Source: CAZOHN01 sp964579325 (lineage in GTDB: Bacteria; Pseudomonadota; Alphaproteobacteria; Rhodobacterales; Rhodobacteraceae). From it: a stretch of DNA of 29,931 nt. Every line of letters begins with the position of its first letter. Positions within the stretch are counted from its first letter, which is position 1. Where the stretch lies: contig CAZOHN010000020.1 of the NCBI GenBank assembly GCA_964579325.1, positions 1 to 29,931 on the forward strand, in the 5' to 3' direction. Shown here piece after piece: positions 14,720 to 24,438 of this stretch. The translations under genes and the position numbers were made by a program. The notes beneath the pieces were generated by a model. That model was given only the letters and a program-made list of their open reading frames with translations. It searched no databases and had not been told where the DNA came from.

Positions 14720-16576
14720 ATGGACGATCAGAACAAGAACCTCCTTCTCGCGATTGCGCTGAGCTTCCTCGTCATTCTCGTCTGGTTCGTCCTGTTCCCG
14801 CCTCCCGAGCCGGTGCCGCCGCCCCCGGAAACAGGGTCGAGCCTGCAGGTGCCCGGCGCAACCGGAACTTCCACCCCCGAGGGTGGCCCCATAGTCCTGC
14901 CTCCCGGAAGTGGCGAGGCAGGCACCACCGTGAGCGCCGCCGCCGCCGAAACGCCCCGCGTTCCGATCGATACCGCCCGGCTTTCCGGGACGATCTCCCT
15001 TGTTGGCAGCCGCCTCGACGATCTGTCCCTCAAGGACTACCGCGAGACGATCGACGAAGGCTCCGACATCGTGCGGCTTCTCTCAGCTGCCGGAACTCCG
15101 GGCGCGCAATACGCGCTTGCCGGATGGGCCTCGGCGGATGGAACCATCCCGTCCGCCGACCTCCCCGGCCCCGACACGCCGTGGCAGGTCGGGTCGGGTG
15201 AGACGCTCTCGCCGGAAACCCCCGTCACACTGACCTGGAAAAGCCCTGCTGGCCTCGAGTTCAACCGAGAGATCGCGGTGGACGCCGACTACATGTTCAC
15301 CATCACCGACCGGATTGCCAACCGTGGGGAGACACCAGCGGCGCTGCGCGGCTACGGTGTGGTAGAGCGTCAGGGCATTCCCACCGACATCAAGAACTTC
15401 TTCATCCTGCACGAGGGCATCGTGCGGATGGCGGATGGCACGCTCGAGGAAACGAGCTATGGCGACATTGCCGACGAACAACCGATCCCCGAGGAAGGCG
15501 GTCCGACCTCACTCGCGGAGGTCGTCGGGAATGGCTGGATCGGCTTCACCGACCACTTCTGGCAGACTGTCCTGATCCCCCCCCCTGGACAGCCCTTCAC
15601 TGCCGTTGCCAAACACATTCCTTCCCAGGACCTCTATCGCACCTCGGTCCGCCTTCCCGCCTTCACGCTGGCGCCTGGTGCCGAGACGACCTCGACCCTG
15701 CGCCTCTTTGCCGGCGCGAAGGAGTGGGAAACGATCCGCAAGTACCAAAACGAGGCCGGCGTCGACCGTTTCATCGACTCGATCGACTGGGGATGGTTCT
15801 TCTTCCTGACCAAGCCGATCTTTGCGGTGCTGCACTGGCTCAACCTGTTGATCGGCAACATGGGCCTTGCGATCATCGGTCTGACCATCATCATCAAGCT
15901 CATCCTCTTCCCGCTGGCGCGGAAGTCCTACGTGTCGATGGCGCGGATGAAGGAGCTTCAGCCCGAGATGGAGAAGCTGAAGGAGCGGGTCGGCGACGAC
16001 CGCCAGAAGATGCAGCGCGAGATGATGGAACTCTACAAGCGCGAGAAGGTGAACCCGGCTGCGGGCTGTCTGCCGATCCTCCTCCAGATCCCGATCTTCT
16101 TCTCTCTGTACAAGGTGATCTTCGTCACCATCGAGTTGCGGCACGCCCCGTTCTTCGGCTGGCTGCGCGACCTGTCGGCGCCCGACCCGTCGTCGCTGTG
16201 GAACCTCTGGGGCGCGCTGCCCTGGGCCGCGCCCGAAACAGGGTCGATCCTGCACCTGATCTTCATCGGGATCTTGCCGCTGCTCCTCGGAATCTCGATG
16301 TGGTTCCAGCAGAAGCTCAACCCGGCGCCGACCGATCCGACCCAGGCGGCGATCTTTGCCTGGATGCCGTGGATCTTCATGTTCATGCTGGGGTCGTTCG
16401 CCTCGGGCCTGATCATCTACTGGATTGCGAACAACACGATCACGTTCATGCAGCAATACATCATCATGCGGACCCACGGGCACAAACCGGATCTGTTTGG
16501 CAACATTAAGTCGAGCTTCAGTCGAAAGAAGCCGGCAGAAGTGGCACCCGGACCCAGCAAGCCAGGCAAGAAGTGA
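14720..16576 (+). CDS. yidC: membrane protein insertase YidC
   Basis: A 618-residue YidC, which inserts and folds inner-membrane proteins alone or with SecYEG. It begins MDDQNKNLLLAIALSFLVIL, the first membrane helix, followed by a proline-rich linker and a large periplasmic beta domain (about 60-350). The conserved core starts WGWFFFLTKPIFAVLHWLN (about 355) and continues with NMGLAIIGLTIIIKLILFPL, the cytoplasmic KSYVSMARMKELQPEMEKLK helix, NPAAGCLPILLQIPIFFSLY, and WMPWIFMFMLGSFASGLIIY. The tail is lysine-rich. A CAGGA site lies 10 nt upstream of the ATG. It leads a coupled run with the MOSC and yihA genes. Confidence 0.97.
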   Translation: MDDQNKNLLLAIALSFLVILVWFVLFPPPEPVPPPPETGSSLQVPGATGTSTPEGGPIVLPPGSGEAGTTVSAAAAETPRVPIDTARLSGTISLVGSRLDDLSLKDYRETIDEGSDIVRLLSAAGTPGAQYALAGWASADGTIPSADLPGPDTPWQVGSGETLSPETPVTLTWKSPAGLEFNREIAVDADYMFTITDRIANRGETPAALRGYGVVERQGIPTDIKNFFILHEGIVRMADGTLEETSYGDIADEQPIPEEGGPTSLAEVVGNGWIGFTDHFWQTVLIPPPGQPFTAVAKHIPSQDLYRTSVRLPAFTLAPGAETTSTLRLFAGAKEWETIRKYQNEAGVDRFIDSIDWGWFFFLTKPIFAVLHWLNLLIGNMGLAIIGLTIIIKLILFPLARKSYVSMARMKELQPEMEKLKERVGDDRQKMQREMMELYKREKVNPAAGCLPILLQIPIFFSLYKVIFVTIELRHAPFFGWLRDLSAPDPSSLWNLWGALPWAAPETGSILHLIFIGILPLLLGISMWFQQKLNPAPTDPTQAAIFAWMPWIFMFMLGSFASGLIIYWIANNTITFMQQYIIMRTHGHKPDLFGNIKSSFSRKKPAEVAPGPSKPGKK

Positions 16577-16586
16577 CCATGGGCCG

Positions 16587-17336
16587 ATGAGCGCCCGGAT
16601 CGACCGCATCGTCCGCCATCCGATCAAGGCCATCGGGCGCGAGGAGGTCGACGCCATCACTCTGGCCGCCGACGCCGTTCTGCCTTGGGACAGAGTCTGG
16701 GCGGTAGCCCATGAAGGGGCGCAGCTGGACGGCGGCGGCTGGGTACCGAAGCAGAACTTCCTGCGGGGCGTCTCGGCGCCTCCGCTCATGGCGGTCTCTG
16801 CGAGCTTCGATACGAGAGCCGGCCGCATCGCCTTGTCGCACCCGCTTGCCGGCACGATCGAGGGCATGCCCGACGATCCCGACGATGCCGCCGCGCTGGT
16901 GGAATGGCTGCAGCCTCTCTGGCCACCGAACCGCCCGTCGCCTAGCCGCCTCATCCGCGCGGAAACCGCCTTCACCGATGTTCCCGACCCCTTCGTGTCG
17001 GTCCTTAGCTGGTCCTCGAACCGAGCGCTCGGCGAGAGGATCGGAAAGAACCTTTCGATGCACCGCTGGCGCGGGAATTTCTGGATCGAGGGGCTGGTGC
17101 CCTGGGAGGAATTCGATCTTGTCGGACGCGAGTTGCGCCTGGGCGACGCCGTGCTGCGTGTCGAAGAGAGGATCACCCGGTGCAAGGCCACCTGTGCGAA
17201 CCCCGATACCGGCATTGCCGATGCCGACACGCTCGGCGCGCTCGAGGAGGGCTACGGTCACCAGGATTTCGGCGTTTATGCCCGAGTGATCTCCGGCGGC
17301 CTTGTTGCCCGGGATGACCAGGTGCGGATCGCATGA
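16587..17336 (+). CDS. MOSC domain protein
   Basis: A 249-residue protein of the MOSC (molybdenum cofactor sulfurase C-terminal) family. The N-terminal beta-barrel part begins RIDRIVRHPIKAIGREEVDA. The MOSC core includes MHRWRGNFWIEGLVPWEEFD (about 153-172) and RVEERITRCKATCANPDTG, whose first cysteine is the conserved MOSC residue. Family members bind molybdenum cofactor or transfer sulfur; the role of this stand-alone form is not known. The ATG is 10 nt after the yidC stop. An in-frame opening extends upstream through yidC sequence but has no independent support. Its stop overlaps the yihA ATG, so the three genes are coupled. Confidence 0.88.
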   Translation: MSARIDRIVRHPIKAIGREEVDAITLAADAVLPWDRVWAVAHEGAQLDGGGWVPKQNFLRGVSAPPLMAVSASFDTRAGRIALSHPLAGTIEGMPDDPDDAAALVEWLQPLWPPNRPSPSRLIRAETAFTDVPDPFVSVLSWSSNRALGERIGKNLSMHRWRGNFWIEGLVPWEEFDLVGRELRLGDAVLRVEERITRCKATCANPDTGIADADTLGALEEGYGHQDFGVYARVISGGLVARDDQVRIA

Positions 17337-17980
17337 ACCTCCCCTTTCCCCTCGCGGCGGAACCGGACGAGGCGGAGGCCACCCTCGCCCGCCGGATCTT
17401 TTCCGGGGCGGAGTTCCTGAAAGGTGTGGTCGCCGTCGACGGACTGCCCCCTCCCGATCGCATCGAGGTCTGCTTCGCGGGCCGGTCGAACGTCGGGAAA
17501 TCATCGCTCATCAATGCCCTGACCGCGCGGAAAAGTCTGGCGCGGGCCTCGAACACTCCCGGCCGGACCCAGGAAATCAACTTCTTCACTCTCGGGGAGC
17601 GGCTCTACCTCGTTGACTTGCCAGGCTACGGCTATGCCGAGGCGCCGAAACCTGTCGTCGAGAAATGGCAGCGGCTCCTCAAGGCCTACCTGCAGGGTCG
17701 CGTCAACCTGCGCCGCGCCTTCGTGCTGATCGATGCGCGCCATGGGGTGAAGGCCGTCGACGAGGAGATCCTGACACTCCTCGACAAGGCGGCGGTGCCG
17801 TTCCAGGCGGTCCTGACGAAGACCGACAAGATCCTCGCGAAGGAACTGGACACGGTGCTCGCGCAGGTCCGCGGCGCGCTTGCCAGGCATCCTGCGGCCT
17901 TTCCCGAACTCGTTGTCACCTCGTCCGAGAAGGGCTCCGGGATCGACACGCTGCGGGCCATCGTCGCCGGGCTGTCCTGA
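17333..17980 (+). CDS. yihA: ribosome biogenesis GTPase YihA/YsxC (EngB)
   Basis: A 215-residue TrmE-Era-type GTPase needed for late 50S assembly. G1 is GRSNVGKSS (50-58), switch I has NTPGRTQEINFF, G3 is DLPGYG (95-100), G4 is TKTD (162-165) and G5 is TSSEKGSG. Length is normal for the family. It starts at an ATG that overlaps the MOSC stop. Its end is only 2 nt from the end of the convergent SDR gene, leaving no room for a terminator between them. Confidence 0.95.
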   Translation: MNLPFPLAAEPDEAEATLARRIFSGAEFLKGVVAVDGLPPPDRIEVCFAGRSNVGKSSLINALTARKSLARASNTPGRTQEINFFTLGERLYLVDLPGYGYAEAPKPVVEKWQRLLKAYLQGRVNLRRAFVLIDARHGVKAVDEEILTLLDKAAVPFQAVLTKTDKILAKELDTVLAQVRGALARHPAAFPELVVTSSEKGSGIDTLRAIVAGLS

Positions 17981-17982
17981 CC

Positions 17983-18720
17983 TCAGACGTGCTGGCCGGC
18001 GTTGACCTCGATCTCCGCCCCGGTCACGTAGCTCGACTGTTGCGAGCACAGGAACCAGATCACGTCAGCCACTTCAGCGGGCTGTCCAAGCCGCCGCAGC
18101 GGCAACGTCTCGACGATCTTCTCGGTGCCGGGTGACAGGATAGAGGTCTCGACCTCGCCCGGGGCAATGGCGTTGACCCGCACCCCCAGAGGCCCGAAAT
18201 CGTGCGCCATCTCCCGCGTGAGCGCGGCGAGCGCTGCCTTAGAGGTGGCGTAGGCGGCTCCGGCGAAGGGGTGGACGCGCGCGCCGGCGATGGACGTGAC
18301 GTTCACCACGGCGCCCCTTGCTGCGGCAAGCTCGTCCTTCAGGCACCGGGCAAGCACGACCGACGCGAAGAAGTTTACGTTGAACACCTGCGCCCAGGTG
18401 CGCAGGTCGGTGTCGAGGGTCGAGAGGCGGGCACCGCCCGGCCCCTTCGGCGAGATCCCCGCGTTGTTCACCAGCGCGTCAAGCCTGCCATCGAGCTTGC
18501 GCCGGATCGCATCGATCCCACGCATCGTGTCGGCGGGACTGGCGAGGTCGAGCTGGATGTGGCTGTCCTCTCCGCCGGGCCAGGGGCAGCGGGCGTCAAA
18601 AGGTTGGCGCGAACAGGTGAGCACCCTCCAGCCCTCGGCCGAGAACCGCTTTACCGTGGCATGGCCGATGCCGCGACTGGCACCTGTCAGCACCAGCGTC
18701 TTCAGCCTGCCGTTGTCCAT
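17983..18720 (-). CDS. short-chain dehydrogenase/reductase (SDR)
   Basis: A 245-residue classical SDR: TGASRGIG (12-19) binds the dinucleotide, NNAG lies at 85-88, and the catalytic Ser143, Tyr157 and Lys161 sit in NVTSIAG and YATSK. The C-terminus (GAEIEVNAGQHV) resembles 3-oxoacyl-ACP reductase-like SDRs. The preference for NADP(H) or NAD(H) and the substrate cannot be read from sequence alone. It is a single-gene unit, convergent with yihA and divergent from argB; a weak TTGTCT-N16-TAGGGT pair upstream might be its promoter. Confidence 0.9.
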   Translation of the reverse strand: MDNGRLKTLVLTGASRGIGHATVKRFSAEGWRVLTCSRQPFDARCPWPGGEDSHIQLDLASPADTMRGIDAIRRKLDGRLDALVNNAGISPKGPGGARLSTLDTDLRTWAQVFNVNFFASVVLARCLKDELAAARGAVVNVTSIAGARVHPFAGAAYATSKAALAALTREMAHDFGPLGVRVNAIAPGEVETSILSPGTEKIVETLPLRRLGQPAEVADVIWFLCSQQSSYVTGAEIEVNAGQHV

Positions 18721-18780
18721 GTCGTCGCCGCTCCGGGTTGTTCGCTCGATACCCTAGCGCAAAGGTCAGGATAGACAATC

Positions 18781-18817
18781 GCCCTTGGCAGGCCCTGGAC
18801 CCTGCCCTAACAAGGGC
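18781..18817 (+). promoter_or_regulatory. imperfect hairpin in the argB leader
   Basis: GCCCTT (18781-18786) pairs with AAGGGC (18812-18817), and the adjoining GGCAGG (18787-18792) pairs with CCTGCC (18801-18806), with a 5-nt bulge (18807-18811) and an 8-nt loop. It ends 20 nt before the argB ATG, so it could affect transcription or ribosome loading. It has no T-run. The function is unproven. Confidence 0.35.
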
Positions 18818-18837
18818 GCGATTTCCCGGGGGCCGCC

Positions 18838-19734
18838 ATGAAGAAGCAGACCATGAACCGAGATTGGATCGCTACCGCCCGCACCCTCTCGGAAGCCCTG
18901 CCGTACCTGCAGCGGTTCACCGGTGCGGTCGTGGTCATCAAGCTCGGCGGACACGCGATGGGCAGCGACGAGGGCATGGCAAGCTTCGCCCGCGACGTGG
19001 TCCTGATGCGACAGGTCGGCGTGAATCCGGTCGTGGTTCACGGCGGCGGGCCGATGATCAACGACCTGCTGGCGCGGCTCGGCGTTGCTTCGACCTTCGT
19101 GAAGGGCAAGCGCGTGACTGACGCTGCCACGGTCGAGGTGGTCGAGATGGTACTGTCGGGCCTCGTGAACAAACGAATCGTGCAGGCAATCAATGCCGAA
19201 GGCGGCCTTGCGGTCGGCCTGTCCGGCAAGGATGCCAACCTCATGGTCTGCGACCCGGACGATCCGGCATTGGGATTTGTCGGAAAGCCTGTCGCACTGA
19301 ACCCCGGCGTCCTGCGGACGCTGTTTGCGGGCGGCATCATCCCTGTCATCGCGCCTGTGGGCATGGGCCGCAAGGGCGAGACCTTCAACGTCAACGGCGA
19401 CACCGCGGCTGGCGCGATCGCCGGGGCGCTCAAAGCCGACCGGCTGTTGCTGCTGACCGACGTGGCGGGTGTGAAGGATGCCGCCGGCGATGTCGTGACT
19501 CAGTTGACGCCCGAGGACGTCAAACGCCTGACCGAAGAAGGCGTGATCGCAGGCGGCATGATCCCCAAGACCGAGACCGCGCTCAATGCCCTCCAGCAAG
19601 GCGTGCGGGCGGCGGTCATCCTCGATGGCCGGGCACCGAACGCCTGCCTGCTAGAACTCTTCACCGAGCACGGGGCGGGCACGATCATCCGTTCCACAAG
19701 GCCGCGCATCACTCCGCGCTCGACGCGCGCCTGA
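18838..19734 (+). CDS. argB: acetylglutamate kinase
   Basis: A 298-residue N-acetyl-L-glutamate kinase, the second step of arginine synthesis. Signatures: VVVIKLGGHAMGS near 37-49, PVVVHGGGPMINDLL near 62-76, GLSGKDANLMVCDP, GETFNVNGDTAAGAIAGALK near 180-199, and EGVIAGGMIPKTETALNAL near 235-253. The N-terminal extension (DWIATARTLSEALPYLQRF) is the kinked helix found in arginine-sensitive hexameric enzymes, so arginine feedback is likely. The start is ATG 18838 with a GGGGG run; an ATG five codons later is possible. It precedes the ferredoxin-like and SixA genes at close spacing. Confidence 0.96.
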   Translation: MKKQTMNRDWIATARTLSEALPYLQRFTGAVVVIKLGGHAMGSDEGMASFARDVVLMRQVGVNPVVVHGGGPMINDLLARLGVASTFVKGKRVTDAATVEVVEMVLSGLVNKRIVQAINAEGGLAVGLSGKDANLMVCDPDDPALGFVGKPVALNPGVLRTLFAGGIIPVIAPVGMGRKGETFNVNGDTAAGAIAGALKADRLLLLTDVAGVKDAAGDVVTQLTPEDVKRLTEEGVIAGGMIPKTETALNALQQGVRAAVILDGRAPNACLLELFTEHGAGTIIRSTRPRITPRSTRA

Positions 19735-19783
19735 GATGCAAAGTGCCGTTGCGTGGCGACCGCGGCCGCGCCATTCTGGCACG

Positions 19784-20461
19784 ATGACCATCCGCATCGA
19801 CCGGACCCTCGACCCTGTCTCCCTCGCATCGCAGCTTCGAGACAATGGGCTGTCGATACTTGGTGGCTTTCATCCCGATGACACCGACGGCACCCCACCC
19901 GGCACGGCAACGCTTCTGCTCTTGGGCCCGCGCGAACCCGGCTTCTGGGCGCATGTTTCGGCCCAGCCCGAATTTCGGGACGGGGCATCCGACCCACTCG
20001 ACCGCTGGTCGAGGCGGGTGATCGGACGACTGGCCTGCGATCTCGGGGCGAAGGCACTTTTTCCATTCGGCGGCCCGCCATACCATCCCTTCGTCTCGTG
20101 GGCGCTCAGGTCCGGACGGGCGTGGTCTTCACCCGTTCGGCTCCTCGTCCACGACACGGCCGGGCTGATGGTCAGCTTCCGGGGTGCGCTGGCGCTGCGC
20201 GATCGCGTACCACTTTCGCCTGCGCCGCACGCAGCGCCCTGTGAAACCTGCCGCAACCGGCCCTGCCTGACGGCCTGCCCTGTCGGCGCGCTCGGTGGAG
20301 GGGAATACGAAACCGACGCCTGCCACGGCTTTCTCGACCAGCCTACCGGCACGGACTGCCTGACCGCCGGCTGCAAGGTCCGCCGCTCCTGTCCGGTCTC
20401 GATGGGCTACGGCCGGCAACCCGAACAATCCGCCCATCACATGAGGTACTTCCACCGATGA
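19784..20461 (+). CDS. ferredoxin-like 4Fe-4S protein of unknown role
   Basis: A 225-residue protein from ATG 19784 (241 if ATG 19736, just after argB, is used). The N-terminal 150 residues have no motif I recognise apart from GPREPGFW near 48 and FPFGGPPYHPFVSWA near 93, a layout loosely like epoxyqueuosine reductase QueG. Cysteines follow: CETCRNRPCLTACPVGAL (C153, C156, C161, C165) is a good 4Fe-4S site, and C180, C192, C197 and C203 (TDCLTAGCKVRRSCPVS) could bind a second cluster. It probably passes electrons in the cytoplasm; the partner is unknown. Its stop overlaps the start of the next gene. Confidence 0.8.
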   Translation: MTIRIDRTLDPVSLASQLRDNGLSILGGFHPDDTDGTPPGTATLLLLGPREPGFWAHVSAQPEFRDGASDPLDRWSRRVIGRLACDLGAKALFPFGGPPYHPFVSWALRSGRAWSSPVRLLVHDTAGLMVSFRGALALRDRVPLSPAPHAAPCETCRNRPCLTACPVGALGGGEYETDACHGFLDQPTGTDCLTAGCKVRRSCPVSMGYGRQPEQSAHHMRYFHR

Positions 20462-20964
20462 CGCTGACCCTGATCCTCACCCGTCACGCCAAGTCGAGCT
20501 GGGATGACCCGACCCAGTCCGATCACGACCGCCCCCTCAACAATCGCGGGATCGGGGCAGCCAAGGATATCGGGCAATGGCTCGCCTCACGTGGATACGT
20601 GCCCGGCGAGGTCCTTTGCTCGGACGCGACGCGCACACGGGAGACCTGGGATGGAATTGCGCCCGCACTGGCGACGGCCCCGGACGTGCACTACAAACCG
20701 GCGCTCTACCATGCAGGCCCCGACGTGATGTTGGCCGTGCTCAAGCACGCGACGCAGCCTGTCGTCCTGATGATCGGACATAATCCTGGAATCGCAGAGT
20801 TCGCGCACAGACTGCTTGCGCGGGCCCCGGTGAGCCCGGAGTTCGGCAAGTATCCGACCGCCGCGACCCTTGTGGCGGAGTTCGGAGTGGAGAGCTGGGC
20901 CGACGTGACCTTCGGGTCCGGCGCAGCAAAGGACTTCATCGTGCCGCGCGAGATCGTCGCCTGA
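20458..20964 (+). CDS. SixA-type histidine phosphatase
   Basis: A 168-residue member of the histidine phosphatase (phosphoglycerate mutase-like) superfamily. The catalytic RHAKSSW motif holds His10; SDATRTRET gives a second active-site arginine region; the second histidine is His108 in MIGHNPGIAEF. The short length and the RHAKSSW form fit SixA-like enzymes, which remove phosphate from histidine phosphotransfer proteins; other substrates are possible. The ATG overlaps the preceding Fe-S gene stop (ATGA), so the two are translated together. It is convergent with bztD, 37 nt away. Confidence 0.88.
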   Translation: MTLTLILTRHAKSSWDDPTQSDHDRPLNNRGIGAAKDIGQWLASRGYVPGEVLCSDATRTRETWDGIAPALATAPDVHYKPALYHAGPDVMLAVLKHATQPVVLMIGHNPGIAEFAHRLLARAPVSPEFGKYPTAATLVAEFGVESWADVTFGSGAAKDFIVPREIVA

Positions 20965-20981
20965 TCTGGCGGTCAAGCCAT

Positions 20982-20999
20982 CGGAAACTCGCGTTTTCG
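20982..20999. terminator. hairpin between convergent SixA and bztD genes
   Basis: CGGAAAC (20982-20988) and GTTTTCG (20993-20999) form a 7-bp stem with one G-T wobble and a four-base loop. Lying in the 37-nt space between convergent genes, it could act in both directions, but there is no flanking T-run on either strand. Confidence 0.3.
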
Positions 21000-21001
21000 G
21001 T

Positions 21002-21793
<792 letters not shown>

Positions 21794-21804
21794 GGGTATC
21801 TCCC

Positions 21805-23115
21805 TCAGCGATGATCGGTCTGCAGCTTGCGCTCCAGATACTGCGAGTAGCGGGACATGAAGTAGCAGAAGATGAAGAACATCAGCCCGATGAAGATGAA
21901 CAGCTCCCAGTAGATACCGTTCCAGGCCGCGGTTGCCCGGATCGTGTTGGAAAGGCCGATGGGATCGAGCAGGCCGATGAAAACAACGAGGGTGGTGTCC
22001 TTGAACAGCCCGATGAAGGTATTCACGATCCCCGGGATGGAAATCTTGAGCGCCTGCGGAAGTATGATGAGCCGCATCGACTTCCAGTAGTCGAGCCCGA
22101 GCGAGTCTGCCGCCTCGTACTGCCCTTTCGGAAGTGCGGCGAGGCCGCCCCGGATCACCTCGGCCATGTAGGCCGAGGCGAAGAGCGTGACCATGATGAT
22201 GACACGCAGGATCAGGTCGAACTTGGTGCCCGGCGGCAGGAACAGGTTCAGGAGCAGCGATGCCGTGAACAGCCAGACGATCAGCGGCACACCCCGGATG
22301 ATCTCGATGAACGCGACCGAGGTGATATTGATGATGAAAAGGTCCGACTTGCGACCGAGCGCGAGCAGGATGCCAAGCGGCAGCGAGAGCACGATTCCGG
22401 TGACGCCGATGATGATCGCCAGCATGAAGCCGCCGAACTGGTTCGACGGGACATAGGTCAGGCCCAGCGGAAGGACGCCGGACAGCAACCTTGTGAGCGG
22501 ACCGGCAATGATGAACCACCAGACCAGCGTCCCGGCAATCGCTGCAAGAACACCCGCGAGCGAACCGAAGGCGGTCGAGGCGGCTCTCCAGGCAAACCAG
22601 CCTGCGATGAAAGCCGCCGCGAAGACGATCGGCCCCCAGATCGCCCCTCCCCAGAGCAGGAAATAGGCGAGCAGCGGAAAGCCGAGCGAGAACCAGAGCA
22701 TCTTGCGCGGAAGGTTCGAGTACAGGATCGGTGCCACCGCCACGCAGAGTAGCAGGAAGGTGAGGACCGGACGCCAGTAGAGATCGCGCGGGTAGAAGCC
22801 GAAGAGCAGTTGCGGCCAGCGTTCTGCAACGACGGACCAGCACGCGGCGGAAGTGAGGCCGCGCTCATCGCGGAACGCCCTACACTCCTGCAGCGACGAG
22901 GCATCCCAGATTCCATACCACATCCACGGAAAGATATGGGCGACGATCCAGACAACGGCTGCAATGCTACCAACCGTCAGGATCCCGTTCAGCCAGGAAG
23001 AGACCAGATTCTCCCTGACCCACTTTACAGCCCCGCGCTCGCTTACGGGGGCAGGGTCAGGGTCCTTCATGGTCTGGCGAACGTAGGCCTGAGTATGGGA
23101 AGCGGTCTCGGTCAT
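21805..23115 (-). CDS. bztC: amino-acid ABC transporter permease
   Basis: A 436-residue inner-membrane permease with a short cytoplasmic N-terminus and many hydrophobic segments. The binding-protein-dependent transport signature (EAA loop) is QYEAADSLGLDYWKSMRLII, close to the C-terminus, and FIEIIRGVPLIVWLFTASLL precedes it. It is longer than GlnP-type permeases because of extra N-terminal segments, as is usual for BztC/AapM. It starts at ATG 23115, 1 nt after the bztB stop, with AAGGAG inside the bztB end, so translation is coupled. It pairs with BztB to form the channel. Confidence 0.93.
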   Translation of the reverse strand: MTETASHTQAYVRQTMKDPDPAPVSERGAVKWVRENLVSSWLNGILTVGSIAAVVWIVAHIFPWMWYGIWDASSLQECRAFRDERGLTSAACWSVVAERWPQLLFGFYPRDLYWRPVLTFLLLCVAVAPILYSNLPRKMLWFSLGFPLLAYFLLWGGAIWGPIVFAAAFIAGWFAWRAASTAFGSLAGVLAAIAGTLVWWFIIAGPLTRLLSGVLPLGLTYVPSNQFGGFMLAIIIGVTGIVLSLPLGILLALGRKSDLFIINITSVAFIEIIRGVPLIVWLFTASLLLNLFLPPGTKFDLILRVIIMVTLFASAYMAEVIRGGLAALPKGQYEAADSLGLDYWKSMRLIILPQALKISIPGIVNTFIGLFKDTTLVVFIGLLDPIGLSNTIRATAAWNGIYWELFIFIGLMFFIFCYFMSRYSQYLERKLQTDHR

Positions 23116-23116
23116 G

Positions 23117-24343
23117 TCACCGCTCCTTCAGCTTGACGCTGTTGTTGTAGACGTTCATCGCACCGGCGATGACGAGACTTGCCGCGAGATAGAACAGCCC
23201 GATCAGCAACATCCCCTCAAGTTCCTTGCCGGTCGTGGTGATCGCCGTTCCGCCCAGCGTCGAGCGGACGTCCATGTAGCCTACTGCAACGGCAAGCGAC
23301 GAGTTCTTGGTGAGGTTGAGGTACTGGGAGATCAGCGGCGGGATGATGACGCGGAGCGCCTGCGGCAGGATCACGAGGCTCATCGTGCGCCCTGGTCGGA
23401 GACCCAGGGCGTAGGACGCCTCGGTCTGCCCCCGCGAGATCGCCAGAATGCCCGCGCGGACGTTCTCGGCAATGAAGGCACCGGTATAGAGCGAAAGCGC
23501 CAGCCAGAGCGCCATCAACGAGTTCAGGATCTGGACACCACCGACGAAGTTGAAGCCACCAAGCTCGGGAATCGTGAAGCTGAGCGGGCGCCCGAGGGCG
23601 AAGAAGGCAAGCAGTGTCGGAAGGATCAGGATCCCGACGACAGGCCAGAACACAGGGATCATCCGGCCTTCGTCATAGAGAGCCTTGCGCGCCCGGCGAC
23701 GCCAGAAGACGGCGCCGGCGATGGAGCCGATCAGGATCAGGGCCAGAGGCCACGAGCCGTCGCCCCAGCTCGGTTTCGGAATGAAGATTCCGCGGTTGGT
23801 CACCGCAACGCTGTCCCACAGGATCATCGAGGCCTGCGCAACACCGCTCTCATCCGGGCGGAAGTCCCGAGGCTGGGGTGTCGCCTCGGTGAAGATGGCG
23901 TAGATCAGCAGGATCCAGATCAGCAACGGGACGTTGCGAAATCCCTCGACATAGACGGCCATCAGGCGCGCAACGATCCAGTTCCGCGACAATCTCAGGA
24001 CACCTGCGACGACCCCGATAATGGTGGCGAGGATGCATCCCAGAACCGCAACGAGCAAGGTATTGAGAATCCCGACCACCCCAGCGCGGCCATGGCTGTC
24101 CTGCGCCGTGAATGGAATGAGCCGCTGGTTGATGTCATAGCCCGCAGGCTGCCGCAGGAAGCTGAAGCTGAAGCTCCGGCCCAGGTCATCGAGGTTCTGG
24201 ACGACATTGGAGAAGAGCCACGCCAGCGCAGACACAAGCAGGATCATCGCGACCGACTGGATCGTCAGTGAGCGATACCGGGAGTCGTAGATCAACTGAC
24301 TGAGACGGAACGACTCTTGCGGCTGGGCGGTGACATCTGCCAT
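23117..24343 (-). CDS. bztB: amino-acid ABC transporter permease
   Basis: A 408-residue permease partner of BztC. Hydrophobic segments begin near TIQSVAMILLVSALAWLFSN. The His/Glu-type permease domain shows VEGFRNVPLLIWILLIYAIF and the EAA loop QTEASYALGLRPGRTMSLVI near residues 310-330. The middle carries a long insert, typical of BztB/AapQ. ATG 24343 has AGAAGG 8 nt upstream and is preferred to ATG 24403, which has no site and would add 20 residues. It lies 140 nt after the bztA stop, with a strong hairpin between. Confidence 0.93.
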   Translation of the reverse strand: MADVTAQPQESFRLSQLIYDSRYRSLTIQSVAMILLVSALAWLFSNVVQNLDDLGRSFSFSFLRQPAGYDINQRLIPFTAQDSHGRAGVVGILNTLLVAVLGCILATIIGVVAGVLRLSRNWIVARLMAVYVEGFRNVPLLIWILLIYAIFTEATPQPRDFRPDESGVAQASMILWDSVAVTNRGIFIPKPSWGDGSWPLALILIGSIAGAVFWRRRARKALYDEGRMIPVFWPVVGILILPTLLAFFALGRPLSFTIPELGGFNFVGGVQILNSLMALWLALSLYTGAFIAENVRAGILAISRGQTEASYALGLRPGRTMSLVILPQALRVIIPPLISQYLNLTKNSSLAVAVGYMDVRSTLGGTAITTTGKELEGMLLIGLFYLAASLVIAGAMNVYNNSVKLKER

Positions 24344-24438
24344 GCGGTCGGCCTTCTGAAGCTGCGCCAGAACTCCAGTCGAGCTCGAAACGGGCTCGAG
24401 CACGAAGGAGCGGCGGGTTCATCGCGAACGTCACGTTG

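Noticed and set aside
16425..16586. Upstream extension of the MOSC gene into yidC
   Set aside because: The extra residues come from the wrong frame of yidC; ATG 16587 matches the family N-terminus.
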